From: Pseudoduganella namucuonensis | Lineage (GTDB): Bacteria; Pseudomonadota; Gammaproteobacteria; Burkholderiales; Burkholderiaceae_D | Direction of reading: 5' to 3' | DNA: 64,000 nucleotides | Assembly (NCBI RefSeq): GCF_900116645.1 | Contig: NZ_FPBO01000035.1 | Location: 1-64,000, forward strand | In this document: piece by piece, positions 51,651 through 60,932 of the stretch | How the letters are laid out: every line of letters starts with the position of its first letter | How positions within the stretch are numbered: the stretch's first letter is position 1 | Position numbers and translations under genes: made by a program | The notes under the pieces: model-generated | The model's database searches: none | Seen by the model: only the letters and a program-made list of their open reading frames with translations | What the model was told of the DNA's origin: nothing

Positions 51651-52163
51651 TTATTTGTTCACCCTGCGCAGTTCATCGAGGATGAACAGGCCGGCGCCGA
51701 TGCAGATGGCGGTGTCGGCCACGTTGAAGGCCGGGAAGTGGCCGATGCCGCGCCAGTGGAAATCGAGGAAGTCGACCACGTGGCCGTACACCATGCGGTC
51801 GATCACGTTGCCCACCGCGCCGCCCAGGATCAGCGCCATGGCCCAGCAGAACAGGCGCTGGCTGGCGTGCTTCTTCAGCAGGTAGACGATGAACAGCGCC
51901 GCGCCGACGCCGATGGCGGTGAAGAAGTAGCGCTGCCAGCCGCCGGCGTTGCCCAGGAAGCTGAAGGCCGCGCCCTTGTTGTAGGCCAGCGTGAGGTTGA
52001 AGAAGGAGGTGATGAACATGTCCTCGCCGTAGCGGAAGGTCTTGTTGATCGTGATCTTGGTGATCTGGTCCAGCAGGATGATGATGGACGCGATGCCCAG
52101 CCACGGGGCCAGGCCGCCGCCGCTGGAGGATTGAGTCGAGAAGCTTTTTTGTCTGGTGGCCAT
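51651..52163 (-). CDS. lspA: Lipoprotein signal peptidase
   Basis: LspA (170 aa) is a four-helix inner-membrane aspartyl peptidase that removes the signal peptide of prolipoproteins. The catalytic aspartates lie in GGAVGNVIDRM and FNVADTAI. N-terminal conserved residues are DQITKI and NKGAAFSFL. Start ATG 52163 is chosen because the frame upstream (to 52256) runs through the inverted repeat. It lies between ileS and coaBC. Confidence 0.96.
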   Translation of the reverse strand: MATRQKSFSTQSSSGGGLAPWLGIASIIILLDQITKITINKTFRYGEDMFITSFFNLTLAYNKGAAFSFLGNAGGWQRYFFTAIGVGAALFIVYLLKKHASQRLFCWAMALILGGAVGNVIDRMVYGHVVDFLDFHWRGIGHFPAFNVADTAICIGAGLFILDELRRVNK

Positions 52164-52216
52164 AGGACTTTGTAATGGAAACGTGGTGGATGTCCGCAAT
52201 CTCGTAACACGGTGAC

Positions 52217-52309
52217 CGTAGGGCGGAGTGCGCAACGCGCATTCCGCCGGATGCATGCGGGCCTGCGCGCATCCGGCGGAATAGCGCTGGCGCGCTACTC
52301 CGCCCTACG
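52217..52309. repeat. 93-bp imperfect inverted repeat (CGTAGGGCGGA type)
   Basis: CGTAGGGCGGAGT (52217-52229) and ACTCCGCCCTACG (52297-52309) match exactly, as do inner ATTCCGCCGGATGC and GCATCCGGCGGAAT. The remainder pairs partly. I recall GTAGGGCGGA...TCCGCCCTAC palindromes as repetitive elements in many proteobacteria. It separates lspA from ileS. Confidence 0.85.
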
Positions 52310-52340
52310 TGTCCCATTCAACGGGGGCGGGTGCGCGATT

Positions 52341-55205
52341 TTACGCGTACTGGCGCTTTTCGCCCGCGCCGAACAGGTTGCTGTGGCAGCGGCCGCACAG
52401 TGTGGCGTGGTCGGCGTGGGCGCCGACGTCGGCGCGGTAGTGCCAGCAGCGCTCGCACTTGGCCGCCTCGGACGCGGCCACCGTCACCGCCTCGTCGGCC
52501 TCCGCCGCCACTTCCTCGGCCAGCGCCTGGGAGGTGATGAACACGAACTTCAGGTCGTCCCCCAGGCTGGCCAGCAGCTGGTACTTGTCGCCGGCGGCCT
52601 TGATGCGCAGTTCCGCCTGCAGCGAGGAGCCGATCGCGCCCGAGGTGCGCAGGTCTTCCAGCTGCTTGGTCACGTCGGCGCGCACCGCGCGCAGGGCCGT
52701 GTACTTGGCCAGCAGCGCCTCGGCGCCGGCCACGGCGGGCAGTTCCCAGTACGTTTGCGTGAAGATGGTCTCGTCGCTGGCCTTGAGCGCCTCGGCGCCG
52801 GCGAACACCGCCCACGCCTCCTCGGCGGTGAACGACAGCATCGGCGACATCACGCGCAGCAGGCTTTGCGTGATGTGCCACAGCGCCGTCTGCGCCGAGC
52901 GGCGCGCGTGCGAATCCACGGCGGAGGTGTACAGGCGGTCCTTCAGGATGTCCAGGTAGAAGCCGCCCAGGTCCTCGGAGCAGAAGTTCTGCAGCTTGGA
53001 CACCACCGGATGGAACTCGTAGTTCTCGTAGTGCTGCGCGATCTCGCCCTGCAGCGCGGCCATGTTGACCAGCGCGTAGCGGTCGATCTCCAGCAGTTCG
53101 GCCACCGGCACGCTGTGCCTGGCCGCGTCGAAGTCCGAGGTGTTGGCCAGCAGGAAGCGCAGCGTGTTGCGGATGCGGCGGTACGACTCGGTCACGCGCT
53201 TGAGGATCTCGTCGGAGATCGACAGCTCGCCGGTGTAGTCGGTGGCGGCCACCCACAGGCGCAGGATGTCGGCGCCCAGCTTGTTCGACACGTCCTGCGG
53301 CGACACGGTGTTGCCGACCGACTTGGACATCTTCTTGCCCTCGCCGTCGACCACGAAGCCGTGCGTCAGCAGCGCCTTGTAGGGCGGCGCGCCGTTCAGC
53401 ATGGAGGACGTCAGCAGCGAGGAGTGGAACCAGCCGCGGTGCTGGTCCGAGCCTTCCACGTACAGGTCGGCCGGGAATGCGCTTTGCTCCCTATGCGAAC
53501 CGCGCAGCACCGTCTGGTGCGTGGTGCCGGAGTCGAACCACACGTCCAGCGTGTCCTTGTTCTTCTCGTACAGCGCCGCCTCGTCGCCCAGCAGCGTGGC
53601 CGGATCGAGCGCCTGCCATGCGTCGATGCCGCTCTTTTCGATCAGCAGGGCGATTTGTTCCAGCAGTTCCGGGGTGCGCGGGTGCAGGTCGCCGGTTTCC
53701 TTGTGGATGAAGAAGGCCATCGGCACGCCCCACTGGCGCTGGCGCGACAGGGTCCAGTCCGGACGGTTGGCGATCATGCCGTGCAGGCGCGCCTGGCCCC
53801 AGTCCGGGAAGAAGCGGGTGGCGTCGATGCCTTTCAGCGCGGTCTGGCGCAGGGTGGCGCCGCCGTCCTTCGGGTGCGCGTCCATGCCGGCGAACCACTG
53901 CGAGGTGGCGCGGTAGACGATGGGGGTCTTGTGGCGCCAGCAGTGCATATAGCTGTGGTCGAACATCTTCAGTTCGAACAGGGCGCCGGCCTCGCGCAGC
54001 GCGTCGCAGATCGGCTTGGACGCCTCCCAGATCGTCAGGCCGCCGAACAGCGGCAGCGTGGACACGTATTTGCCGTCGCCCATCACCGGTTTCAGGATCT
54101 CGTCGTCCTTCATGCCGTGCGCCTTGCAGGAGATGAAGTCGTCCAGGCCGTAGGCGGGCGCCGAGTGGACCACGCCGGTGCCGCTCTCGGTGGTCACGTA
54201 CTCGGCCAGGTACATCGGCGAGTGGCGGTCGAAGAAGGCGTCGCGCGCGTGCAGCGGGTGCTTGAAGCGGATGCCGGCCAGCGCCGCGCCGGCGCAGGTG
54301 CCGATGGTGGTGCCTTCGAGCTTGTAGCGCGCCAGGCAGGATTCAACCAGGTCCTGCGCCAGGATCAGCAGCAGCGGCTGGCCGTCGCGGGTGGTTTCCA
54401 CCAGCGCGTATTTGACTTCCGGGTGCACGTTGAGCGCCTGGTTGGACGGGATGGTCCAGGGCGTGGTGGTCCAGATGACGATGAAGCCGTTCTCGGTCGG
54501 CAGCTTCGGCAGGTCGAAGGCGGCGGCCAGCTTGTCATGCTCGGCGAAGGCGAAGCCGACGTCGATGGCCGGGTCGCGCTTGTTCTGGTATTCCACTTCC
54601 GCCTCGGCCAGCGCCGAGCCGCAGTCGAAGCACCAGTTCACCGGCTTCAGGCCGCGGTAGACATAGCCTTTTTCCAGCATCTTGCCGAGCGCGCGCAGCT
54701 CGTCGGCCTCGTTGCTGAAGTTCATGGTCAGGTAGGGGTTCTCCCACTCGCCCAGCACGCCCAGGCGGATGAAGTCCTTCTTCTGGCGCTCGATCTGCTC
54801 GTGCGCGTAGGCGCGCGCCTTGCTCAGCACCTCGGCGGTCGGCAGGTTCTTGCCGTACTGTTTTTCGATCTGGATCTCGATCGGCATGCCGTGGCAGTCC
54901 CAGCCCGGCACGTAGGGCGCGTCGAAACCGGCCATGGTGCGCGACTTGACGACCATGTCCTTGAGGATCTTGTTGACGGCGTGGCCGATGTGGATGTCGC
55001 CGTTGGCGTAGGGCGGGCCGTCGTGCAGCACGAACCTCGGCCGGCCGGCGGCCGCCTTGCGGATGCGGTGGTAGATCTTCTTCTCTTGCCAATCCTTGAC
55101 CCAGTTCGGCTCGCGCTTGGCGAGGTCGCCGCGCATCGGGAACGGGGTCTCGGTCATGTTGACCGGGTATTTGCTTTCAGCCTTCTTTGGTTTGTTGTCG
55201 GACAT
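52341..55205 (-). CDS. ileS: Isoleucyl-tRNA synthetase
   Basis: IleS (954 aa) charges tRNA-Ile in the cytoplasm. HIGH motif H72-I-G-H75 lies in PPYANGDIHIGHAVNK, and the KMSKS motif is in GKKMSKSVGN. An editing domain lies between them. The C-terminal zinc-binding part has CERCWHYR and CGRCHSN. The length is typical of the bacterial eubacterial-type enzyme. It lies between ribF and lspA in the ribF-ileS-lspA order that is common in proteobacteria. Confidence 0.98.
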   Translation of the reverse strand: MSDNKPKKAESKYPVNMTETPFPMRGDLAKREPNWVKDWQEKKIYHRIRKAAAGRPRFVLHDGPPYANGDIHIGHAVNKILKDMVVKSRTMAGFDAPYVPGWDCHGMPIEIQIEKQYGKNLPTAEVLSKARAYAHEQIERQKKDFIRLGVLGEWENPYLTMNFSNEADELRALGKMLEKGYVYRGLKPVNWCFDCGSALAEAEVEYQNKRDPAIDVGFAFAEHDKLAAAFDLPKLPTENGFIVIWTTTPWTIPSNQALNVHPEVKYALVETTRDGQPLLLILAQDLVESCLARYKLEGTTIGTCAGAALAGIRFKHPLHARDAFFDRHSPMYLAEYVTTESGTGVVHSAPAYGLDDFISCKAHGMKDDEILKPVMGDGKYVSTLPLFGGLTIWEASKPICDALREAGALFELKMFDHSYMHCWRHKTPIVYRATSQWFAGMDAHPKDGGATLRQTALKGIDATRFFPDWGQARLHGMIANRPDWTLSRQRQWGVPMAFFIHKETGDLHPRTPELLEQIALLIEKSGIDAWQALDPATLLGDEAALYEKNKDTLDVWFDSGTTHQTVLRGSHREQSAFPADLYVEGSDQHRGWFHSSLLTSSMLNGAPPYKALLTHGFVVDGEGKKMSKSVGNTVSPQDVSNKLGADILRLWVAATDYTGELSISDEILKRVTESYRRIRNTLRFLLANTSDFDAARHSVPVAELLEIDRYALVNMAALQGEIAQHYENYEFHPVVSKLQNFCSEDLGGFYLDILKDRLYTSAVDSHARRSAQTALWHITQSLLRVMSPMLSFTAEEAWAVFAGAEALKASDETIFTQTYWELPAVAGAEALLAKYTALRAVRADVTKQLEDLRTSGAIGSSLQAELRIKAAGDKYQLLASLGDDLKFVFITSQALAEEVAAEADEAVTVAASEAAKCERCWHYRADVGAHADHATLCGRCHSNLFGAGEKRQYA

Positions 55206-55274
55206 GGTGTTCTTCAGATGTGGTGTATCGGTGAGCGTTGGGTGCCGCGGAGGGGCGCGCGGCGCGCGCGGCGC

Positions 55275-56246
55275 TCAAATTCGGTCGGTGGCGGTGACGG
55301 CGCCGCCGCGCCGGGCGAACCAGGCGCGCGCCTCGGCCGCGTCGCGGTCGATGGCGGCGGTCAGCGTGGGCAGATCGATGAACTTTTCCTCGTCGCGTAT
55401 CTTGTGCAGGAACTCGACGCGCACGTTGCGGCCGTAGCAGGCCCGCGCGTAGTCGAAGATGTGCACCTCGAGCAGCACGCGGCCGGCGTCCTCCACGGTC
55501 GGGCGCACGCCCAGGCTGGCCACGGCGGGCAGCGGCTGGTCGGCCAGGCCGTGCACTTGCACCACGAAGATGCCGCCCAGCGCGGGGCGGTGCGGCACGC
55601 GCAGGTTCAGCGTCGGGTAGCCCAGGGTGCGGCCCAGCTTCTGGCCGTGGATCACGTGGCCGGAGATCGAGTACGGGTGGCCCAGCAGCTGCTCGGCGTG
55701 GTGGAAGCTGCCGGAGGCCAGCGCGGCGCGCACGGCCGAGGAGGAGATCCGGTGGTCGCCGTTCATCACGGTGGGCAGCGTCTCGACCTCGAAGCCGTAG
55801 TGCTTGCCGGCCTCGATCAGCATCTGCACGTTGCCGGCGCGGCGGGCGCCGTAGCAGAAGTCGTCGCCGACCATCAGCCATTTCACGTGCAGGCCGTCGA
55901 CCAGCACGCGCTCGGTGAATTCCCGCGGCGTCAGCGCGGCGAAGGCGGTGCCGAAGTGCTCGACGATGACGCGGTCGATGCCGTTGTTCGACAGCGATTG
56001 CAGCTTGTCGCGCAGGTTGGCGATGCGGGCCGGGGCTTTCGACAGGTCGCCCGCCTTCTGCGCGAAGAACTCGCGCGGGTGGGGCTCGAAGGTCATCACG
56101 GCCGCCTCCAGGCCCAGGCGGTCGGCGGCGGCGCGGACGCGCGCGAGCAGGGCCTGGTGGCCGCGGTGGACACCGTCGAAGTTGCCTATGGTTAATGCGC
56201 AGGGCGCGCGCGCTGCAGCATTGGGTAGTCCGCGAAATACCTTCAT
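55275..56246 (-). CDS. ribF: Bifunctional riboflavin kinase/FAD synthetase
   Basis: RibF (323 aa) makes FMN and FAD. The N-terminal FAD synthetase domain (about 1-185) has ALTIGNFDGVHRGHQALL and the C-terminal kinase domain (about 190-310) has GHVIHGQKLGRTLGYPTLNL. The start ATG 56246 gives the usual length. It heads the ribF-ileS-lspA-coaBC-dut series; the 69-base gap to ileS has no terminator. Confidence 0.97.
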   Translation of the reverse strand: MKVFRGLPNAAARAPCALTIGNFDGVHRGHQALLARVRAAADRLGLEAAVMTFEPHPREFFAQKAGDLSKAPARIANLRDKLQSLSNNGIDRVIVEHFGTAFAALTPREFTERVLVDGLHVKWLMVGDDFCYGARRAGNVQMLIEAGKHYGFEVETLPTVMNGDHRISSSAVRAALASGSFHHAEQLLGHPYSISGHVIHGQKLGRTLGYPTLNLRVPHRPALGGIFVVQVHGLADQPLPAVASLGVRPTVEDAGRVLLEVHIFDYARACYGRNVRVEFLHKIRDEEKFIDLPTLTAAIDRDAAEARAWFARRGGAVTATDRI

Positions 56247-56348
56247 GGGAATCTTGGGGGCGAAAAACTGGGCTAAATGGGGGATTATACGGGGTGCGAC
56301 GGGGATTCACACAAGGAATGCCTGGAGCGCCAAAACCAGATGCGGAAT

Positions 56349-56379
56349 CCGGGGTCGGACCCGCGGGGTCCGACCCCGG
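56349..56379. repeat. GGGGTCGGACCC palindrome upstream of ribF
   Basis: CCGGGGTCGGACCC (56349-56362) and GGGTCCGACCCCGG (56366-56379) are exact reverse complements around GCG. The core resembles the repeats at 4020 and 21048. Confidence 0.75.
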
Positions 56380-56402
56380 CCTTTTGCCCTTGGGTTGGCC
56401 CC

Positions 56403-56438
56403 AAAAAAAACGCCGCCTGCGGGGCAGGGCGGCGTTTT
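56403..56438 (-). terminator. Terminator of the tonB-exbBDD-TPR operon
   Basis: On the minus strand CGCCGCC/GGCGGCG, with an inner GCA/TGC stem, is followed by eight T (complement of 56403-56410). It lies 22 bases after the TPR gene. Confidence 0.85.
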
Positions 56439-56459
56439 CGGCGTGCGCGGGGCGGCCGC

Positions 56460-57683
56460 TTACATCGGGTGGTTGGTCTGCATGATCCAGTAGCGGGCCA
56501 GCTCGGCCTCGCCGTTGGTGCCCTTGACCGATTTCAGCGTGGCCAGGCCGGCGGCCTTCTTGCCGGCGTTGATCTGGGCCAGGCCGTAGTGCAGCTTCAT
56601 CTCTTCCGGACGCTTGGCGGTGCCGAACTTCAGCGCCTGCTCGATCAGTTTCAGGCCGGCGTCGCCCTTGCCCTCGCTGACCATGGCGTAGCCCAGGTTG
56701 GCCAGGCCGTCGGCGTCCTTGTTCTTCAGCAGCTCGGCTTCCTGCGTGGCGCGGTTCTTCACGGCCTCGGCTTCGGTCTTCAGCGCCAGGTCCTTCAGGC
56801 GCTGGTGGCGGCCGGCGTCGGCGCCGGTGCCCAGCGCGCCCTTCTTGTAGCCCTGGTCGATGATCTTCAGCGCCTCGGCGGTGTTGCCGGTCTGCAGCGA
56901 CAGCTGGCCCATTTCCATGTAGTCGGCCGGCTTGGCCAGCAGGCCCAGCGCCAGCTTCAGGCGCAGCACGTCCAGGTTCAGCGAGCTGGAGAAGCCGGGC
57001 TTGCCCACCACGCGGTTCAGCAGGTCGGCCCAGTAGCTGGTCTTCGGATAGCCGCCGGCCAGTTTTTCCAGGGTCTGCACGTAGCCGGCCTTGTCGTTCT
57101 GCTTCAGCTGGATGTTGGCCAGCATCTGCAGTTGGGCCTCGGAGGCCTTGCCGTTCGATTGCAGTTCCTTGGCCGCCTCGGCGTACTTGCCGCTGATGTA
57201 GTAGGTCTGGGTCAGCAGTTCGCGCATCTGCGTGTCGCCCGGATTGTCCTTCAGCGCGCGCTGGATCCAGGTGATGGCTTTCGGGTAGTCCTTGGCGCGG
57301 TAGTAGAGGCCGGCCAGGGCTTGCGTGAATTTCGGGGCCTCGGCGGCGGACAGGCGGCCGGAGTTGACCACCGCCTCGAACGCGCGGGCGGCGGTGTCGT
57401 TGTCGCCGGCGGCCGCGGCCGCCGAGGCGCGCACGCGCTCAATCTGGTATTTCTCGAATTCGGACTTGCCGCCAACCGCGTCGGCGTCTTTCAGCTTGGC
57501 CAGCGCTTCCTTGTTCTTGCCCGCTTGCGCCAGCTTCTGCGCCTCCTGCAGCGGCTTGCCGACTTCGGCGCGGACCGTGTCGGCGGCGTGCGCGATCGAG
57601 GTCAGGCCGACCATGGGGGCCGCGGCGTTGAAACCGATGGCGGCCATCACCAGGCCGAGATGAGCGAGACGAAACTTGGTCAT
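56460..57683 (-). CDS. TPR-repeat exported protein of the TonB operon
   Basis: This 407-residue protein has a signal peptide (1-33, cut near AHA-A) and a helical TPR-like domain to the end, for example ALAGLYYRAKDYPKAITWIQRAL and LLTQTYYISGKYAEAAKEL. It is the last gene of tonB-exbB-exbD-exbD-TPR, 68 bases after exbD2. TPR proteins beside TonB systems (TtpC-like) are known to help energise outer-membrane transport in vibrios; whether this protein does the same is inference. Start ATG 57683 has no clear ribosome site. Confidence 0.8.
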   Translation of the reverse strand: MTKFRLAHLGLVMAAIGFNAAAPMVGLTSIAHAADTVRAEVGKPLQEAQKLAQAGKNKEALAKLKDADAVGGKSEFEKYQIERVRASAAAAAGDNDTAARAFEAVVNSGRLSAAEAPKFTQALAGLYYRAKDYPKAITWIQRALKDNPGDTQMRELLTQTYYISGKYAEAAKELQSNGKASEAQLQMLANIQLKQNDKAGYVQTLEKLAGGYPKTSYWADLLNRVVGKPGFSSSLNLDVLRLKLALGLLAKPADYMEMGQLSLQTGNTAEALKIIDQGYKKGALGTGADAGRHQRLKDLALKTEAEAVKNRATQEAELLKNKDADGLANLGYAMVSEGKGDAGLKLIEQALKFGTAKRPEEMKLHYGLAQINAGKKAAGLATLKSVKGTNGEAELARYWIMQTNHPM

Positions 57684-57751
57684 GGGGAAGTAATCTTTCT
57701 TAAAAACGAAATAGGCAGGGGATGCCTGCCTATCGTGGAAAATAATACCGG

Positions 57752-58183
57752 TTATTGGAACTGTTCGTTGCCGACCAGACCAATCTTGGTCACGCCCAGG
57801 CGCTGGGCCGAAGCCATCACGCCCGCCACCGCGTCGTACGACACCAGCTTGTTCGGACGCAGATGCACCTCCGGCTGGTCGGCCTGCGCCGCCACGGTCA
57901 TCAGCTTCGATTCCAGCGTGGGACGGTCGGGGATGACCTGGTTGTCCCACAGGATCGTGCCGTCGAAGTCGACGTCGATCGTGATCACCACCGGCTCCTT
58001 GGTGGGCGGCGGCGGGGTGCCGACCGGCATGTTCAAGTTGACGGAGTGGTTCGCCTTTGGAATCGTGATAATCAACATGATGATCAGCACAAGCATGACG
58101 TCGATCAGCGGCGTCATGTTCATTTCCATCATTGGTTCTGGCTCGGCGTTGCTACCGCCACTCGAACCGACATTCATACTCAT
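57752..58183 (-). CDS. exbD: ExbD/TolR-family biopolymer transport protein (second copy)
   Basis: This 143-residue protein has one N-terminal membrane helix (about 22-42) with the proton-relay Asp in MTPLIDVMLVLIIM, and a periplasmic domain after it. It stabilises TonB in the ExbB-ExbD motor. It is a divergent paralogue of the neighbouring exbD (58253), 69 bases downstream. Two exbD genes in one operon are known from Xanthomonas, where the second is not needed for iron uptake. Confidence 0.9.
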   Translation of the reverse strand: MSMNVGSSGGSNAEPEPMMEMNMTPLIDVMLVLIIMLIITIPKANHSVNLNMPVGTPPPPTKEPVVITIDVDFDGTILWDNQVIPDRPTLESKLMTVAAQADQPEVHLRPNKLVSYDAVAGVMASAQRLGVTKIGLVGNEQFQ

Positions 58184-58252
58184 GTGTGTTCCTTTCAGAA
58201 GATCCGTCCGGACCGTGTGGCGTCCGGACGGCGGGGGCGACCCCCTGTGGTG

Positions 58253-58678
58253 TTAGCCCCTGTCAGGCGGTTCCGTGATGAAACCGACCTTCTGGATGCC
58301 AGCACGCTGGGTGGTGTAGATCACCTTGCCGATGAATTCGTAGCGCGTACCGCGGTCGCCACGCACATGCACTTCCGGCTGCGGGACCTTCACCGCCTCG
58401 ACCTTCAGGAAATCGAACAGCTCATTCGTATCGGCCATGCGCTTCTGGTTCCAGTAAATGTCGCCATCCTTGTTGACCACGATGTTGACATTTTCCGGCT
58501 TGGTCTGAATCGCCTGGTTGGTCTCTTTCGGCAGTTCAATCTTCTGCAGCTTGAGCACAACCGGGCTCGTCACCAGGAAGATGATCAGCAGAACCAGCAT
58601 GACGTCGACCAGCGGCGTCGTGTTGATCTCTGAGAGGACTGCGTCTTCTCCGCTATCGGAGCCTACGGACATCGACAT
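58253..58678 (-). CDS. exbD: ExbD/TolR-family biopolymer transport protein
   Basis: This 141-residue protein has the ExbD helix INTTPLVDVMLVLLIIFLVT with the essential Asp and a periplasmic domain (about 45-140). It is five bases after exbB and likely the main ExbD partner of it. It is distinct in sequence from the second copy (57752-58183). Confidence 0.92.
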   Translation of the reverse strand: MSMSVGSDSGEDAVLSEINTTPLVDVMLVLLIIFLVTSPVVLKLQKIELPKETNQAIQTKPENVNIVVNKDGDIYWNQKRMADTNELFDFLKVEAVKVPQPEVHVRGDRGTRYEFIGKVIYTTQRAGIQKVGFITEPPDRG

Positions 58679-58683
58679 GGCGT

Positions 58684-59598
58684 TTACCCGACCTTCTTAC
58701 CAGCCTGTGCCGCGCCTTGGCTGGTGGACATCGCGCCGGAGATCAGCACGGAGTGCACGTCGGCGGAGAAGGAACGCACGTCTTCCATGGCGGTCTTGTT
58801 GCGGCGAACCAGCCAGTTGTAACCCAGCACGGCTGGAACGGCGACCAGCAGACCCAGCGCGGTCATGATCAGCGCCTCGCCCACCGGGCCGGCCACTTTG
58901 TCGATCGACGCGTTACCGGTCATGCCGATGTTGGTCAGCGCGCCGTAGATACCCCAAACGGTACCGAACAGACCGATGAACGGGGAGGTCGAACCAACGG
59001 TCGCCAGGAACGACAGGCCGTCTTGCAGACGCGATTGCACTTTGTCGACGGCGCGCTGGATCGACATCGTCACCCAGGTCGACAGGTCGATTTGTTCCAG
59101 CAGGGCGCCGTCGTGGTGGGCGGTGGCCTTGGTGCCGGTTTCAGCGATGAAACGGAATGGCGAGCCTTCGGTCAGCGTGGCGGAGCCGGCGGCGATGGAG
59201 GAGGCTTTCCAGAACTTGGCCGAGGTTTCCTTGGCTTGCTTGAAGATCTTCATCTGGTCGATCAACTTGGTGATGATGATGTACCACGAACCCATGGACA
59301 TCAGGGCCAGGATGATCAGGGTGGCGCGTGGCACGAAGCCGCCGTTCCACACCGCCTGGAAGCCGAACGGGTTTTCCACTTCTTCCATGTTGCCGTGGCC
59401 GCCGGCGGCCGGCGCTGCTGCTGGAGCTGCCGCATCTGCTGCTGGTGCTGCCGCCGCATCCGCTGGAGCTGCTGCTGGGGCCGACGCGGCCGGAGCAGCC
59501 GTATCGGCCATGGCTGGGGCGCTGACCAGAGCGGTGGCTGCGGTCACCGAGAACAGCACTGCGGCCAGTACAGCGGACAAACGGGTATTCTTAAACAT
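58684..59598 (-). CDS. exbB: ExbB/TolQ-family proton-channel protein
   Basis: This 304-residue inner-membrane protein has a signal peptide (1-31), then an Ala/Pro-rich low-complexity stretch (about 33-66) before the MotA/TolQ/ExbB proton-channel domain. The channel helices are near 90-112, 205-225 and 250-275 (PVGEALIMTALGLLVAVPAVLGYNW). The extended N-terminus marks the long ExbB type. It drives TonB by the proton-motive force. It lies between tonB and exbD. Confidence 0.92.
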   Translation of the reverse strand: MFKNTRLSAVLAAVLFSVTAATALVSAPAMADTAAPAASAPAAAPADAAAAPAADAAAPAAAPAAGGHGNMEEVENPFGFQAVWNGGFVPRATLIILALMSMGSWYIIITKLIDQMKIFKQAKETSAKFWKASSIAAGSATLTEGSPFRFIAETGTKATAHHDGALLEQIDLSTWVTMSIQRAVDKVQSRLQDGLSFLATVGSTSPFIGLFGTVWGIYGALTNIGMTGNASIDKVAGPVGEALIMTALGLLVAVPAVLGYNWLVRRNKTAMEDVRSFSADVHSVLISGAMSTSQGAAQAGKKVG

Positions 59599-59686
59599 GC
59601 TTCCTCCAAATTGATAAAATAATCAGTTCGCTGAAATATCAACGAATATTGCTGCTAAGTTGAGACGGTGTTTTGTCCCGTTTTTT

Positions 59687-60349
59687 TTATTCCAGCGTCC
59701 AGACGTATTGCATTTGCATCCATGCTTCTTCTGGCTTGCCATCGGTCATGCCAGGTTTGAACCTGCACCTGCCGATGCCGTTCACCGCGGCCTTGTCCAG
59801 GTCCCGGAAGCCACTGGATTTCACGACCTTGGATTCCTTGACGGCGCCGTCCGTACCAATCAGGAACGACAGCGTCACGGTACCGGTCTCTTCATTACGC
59901 AGCGACGATTTCGGCCACTCGGGCTTGGCGCAAGTGCTGAAATCGGCCACCGCGGGAATGTGCACCGACTTTGCGGGAGGCGCTGGCGGTGCCGGCGGTG
60001 CGGCCGGCGCAGGCTTCTGCAGTTCGTTCGTCGCAGGTTTCACGTTCGTCGCGTTGGCGATCGTGTTCTGTGGCGGCGGTGGCTGCTGCACGTTCACCTC
60101 GACCGGAGGGATGAAGGGCGGTGGTGGCGCTTTCATCTCTGGCGGTGGTGGCGGCGGCGGCAGTTCCTTGGGCGGCGGAGGAGCGACCTCCTCGATGATC
60201 TTGGTCTCAACCGGTTCGATCATTTTGGCGACCAACCGCTTGCCCAAGCCCGTCACGATCCCGTAGCCAATCAGGATGTGTAACAGGATTACGATGGTAA
60301 TACCTGTGTAATTCTTCCCGGTATCTTTCTCGTTATGCGTGAAATTCAT
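59687..60349 (-). CDS. tonB: TonB-family energy transducer
   Basis: The 220-residue TonB has a cytoplasmic N-terminus, a single membrane helix (about 15-35), and a Pro-rich periplasmic spacer (about 56-130, with PPPP runs and PAPAAPPAPPAPPA). The C-terminal TonB domain (about 135-220) follows with ETGTVTLSFLIGTDGAVKESKV and SGFRDLDKAAVNGIGRCRF. It carries energy from ExbB-ExbD to outer-membrane receptors. Start ATG 60349 has AAAGCAGG upstream. It is the first gene of the operon. Confidence 0.94.
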   Translation of the reverse strand: MNFTHNEKDTGKNYTGITIVILLHILIGYGIVTGLGKRLVAKMIEPVETKIIEEVAPPPPKELPPPPPPPEMKAPPPPFIPPVEVNVQQPPPPQNTIANATNVKPATNELQKPAPAAPPAPPAPPAKSVHIPAVADFSTCAKPEWPKSSLRNEETGTVTLSFLIGTDGAVKESKVVKSSGFRDLDKAAVNGIGRCRFKPGMTDGKPEEAWMQMQYVWTLE

Positions 60350-60932
60350 GCCTGCTTTCTCCAATACCAACTCTTTTGTACTACTTGAACCCCGTCATGA
60401 CGACACAACCCTCCAGTCGCACCCGGGACGTCGGCGAATTATACATACGAATTCTCGAATTTACATAGAATTTTGACCTTTAAAACCGGTTAAATTTCAT
60501 GTGCTTATTGGCATTTCCTGCCTTGCTGCTGCACCGTTCTGGCACAAAAAGCAAGAACTCCCGGCACAATTTTGGGGCGCTGATTTTTGTGGCATTATGA
60601 TATTAACCGTAATGATTGAATAACAAAATTTCGTTCATTGAAAATACGGTTTTACATCATAAAAGTTCGGGTGTCGGCGTTGTGGTTCCGCAACTCTAAG
60701 TACTTACGCGGATATGAAGTTTAGTAGAAATCCGGCCGTTTTTGCTAAAAAAACAGTCGAAAATTTTCAGGGAATGTTATGCAACCGGCATGTTTTCGAC
60801 GGGTCCAGACCCGTCCAACGGTCGCGGCAGGGGAAGTGCCGGGGCGGGCCTGGTTCCCGCCCCCAAAAACAGCCTTTCAGACGGCCTTTCAGGGCCCTCC
60901 GGACGGGCCTCGAATGGCCCTCGAACGGACCC
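60350..60932. promoter_or_regulatory. Intergenic region (583 bp) upstream of tonB
   Basis: The half nearest tonB is AT-rich. A perfect TATAAT lies on the minus strand (complement of 60438-60443), about 90 bases before the tonB start, but its -35 is weak. The half nearest spoVR is GC-rich with small hairpins and no clear terminator. I see no coding gene, no RNA gene and no firmly recognised Fur box. Confidence 0.45.

Noticed and set aside
52212..56195. Plus-strand frame of about 1,300 codons opposite ileS and ribF
   Set aside because: It is an antisense shadow; ileS and ribF are clear and complete on the other strand.
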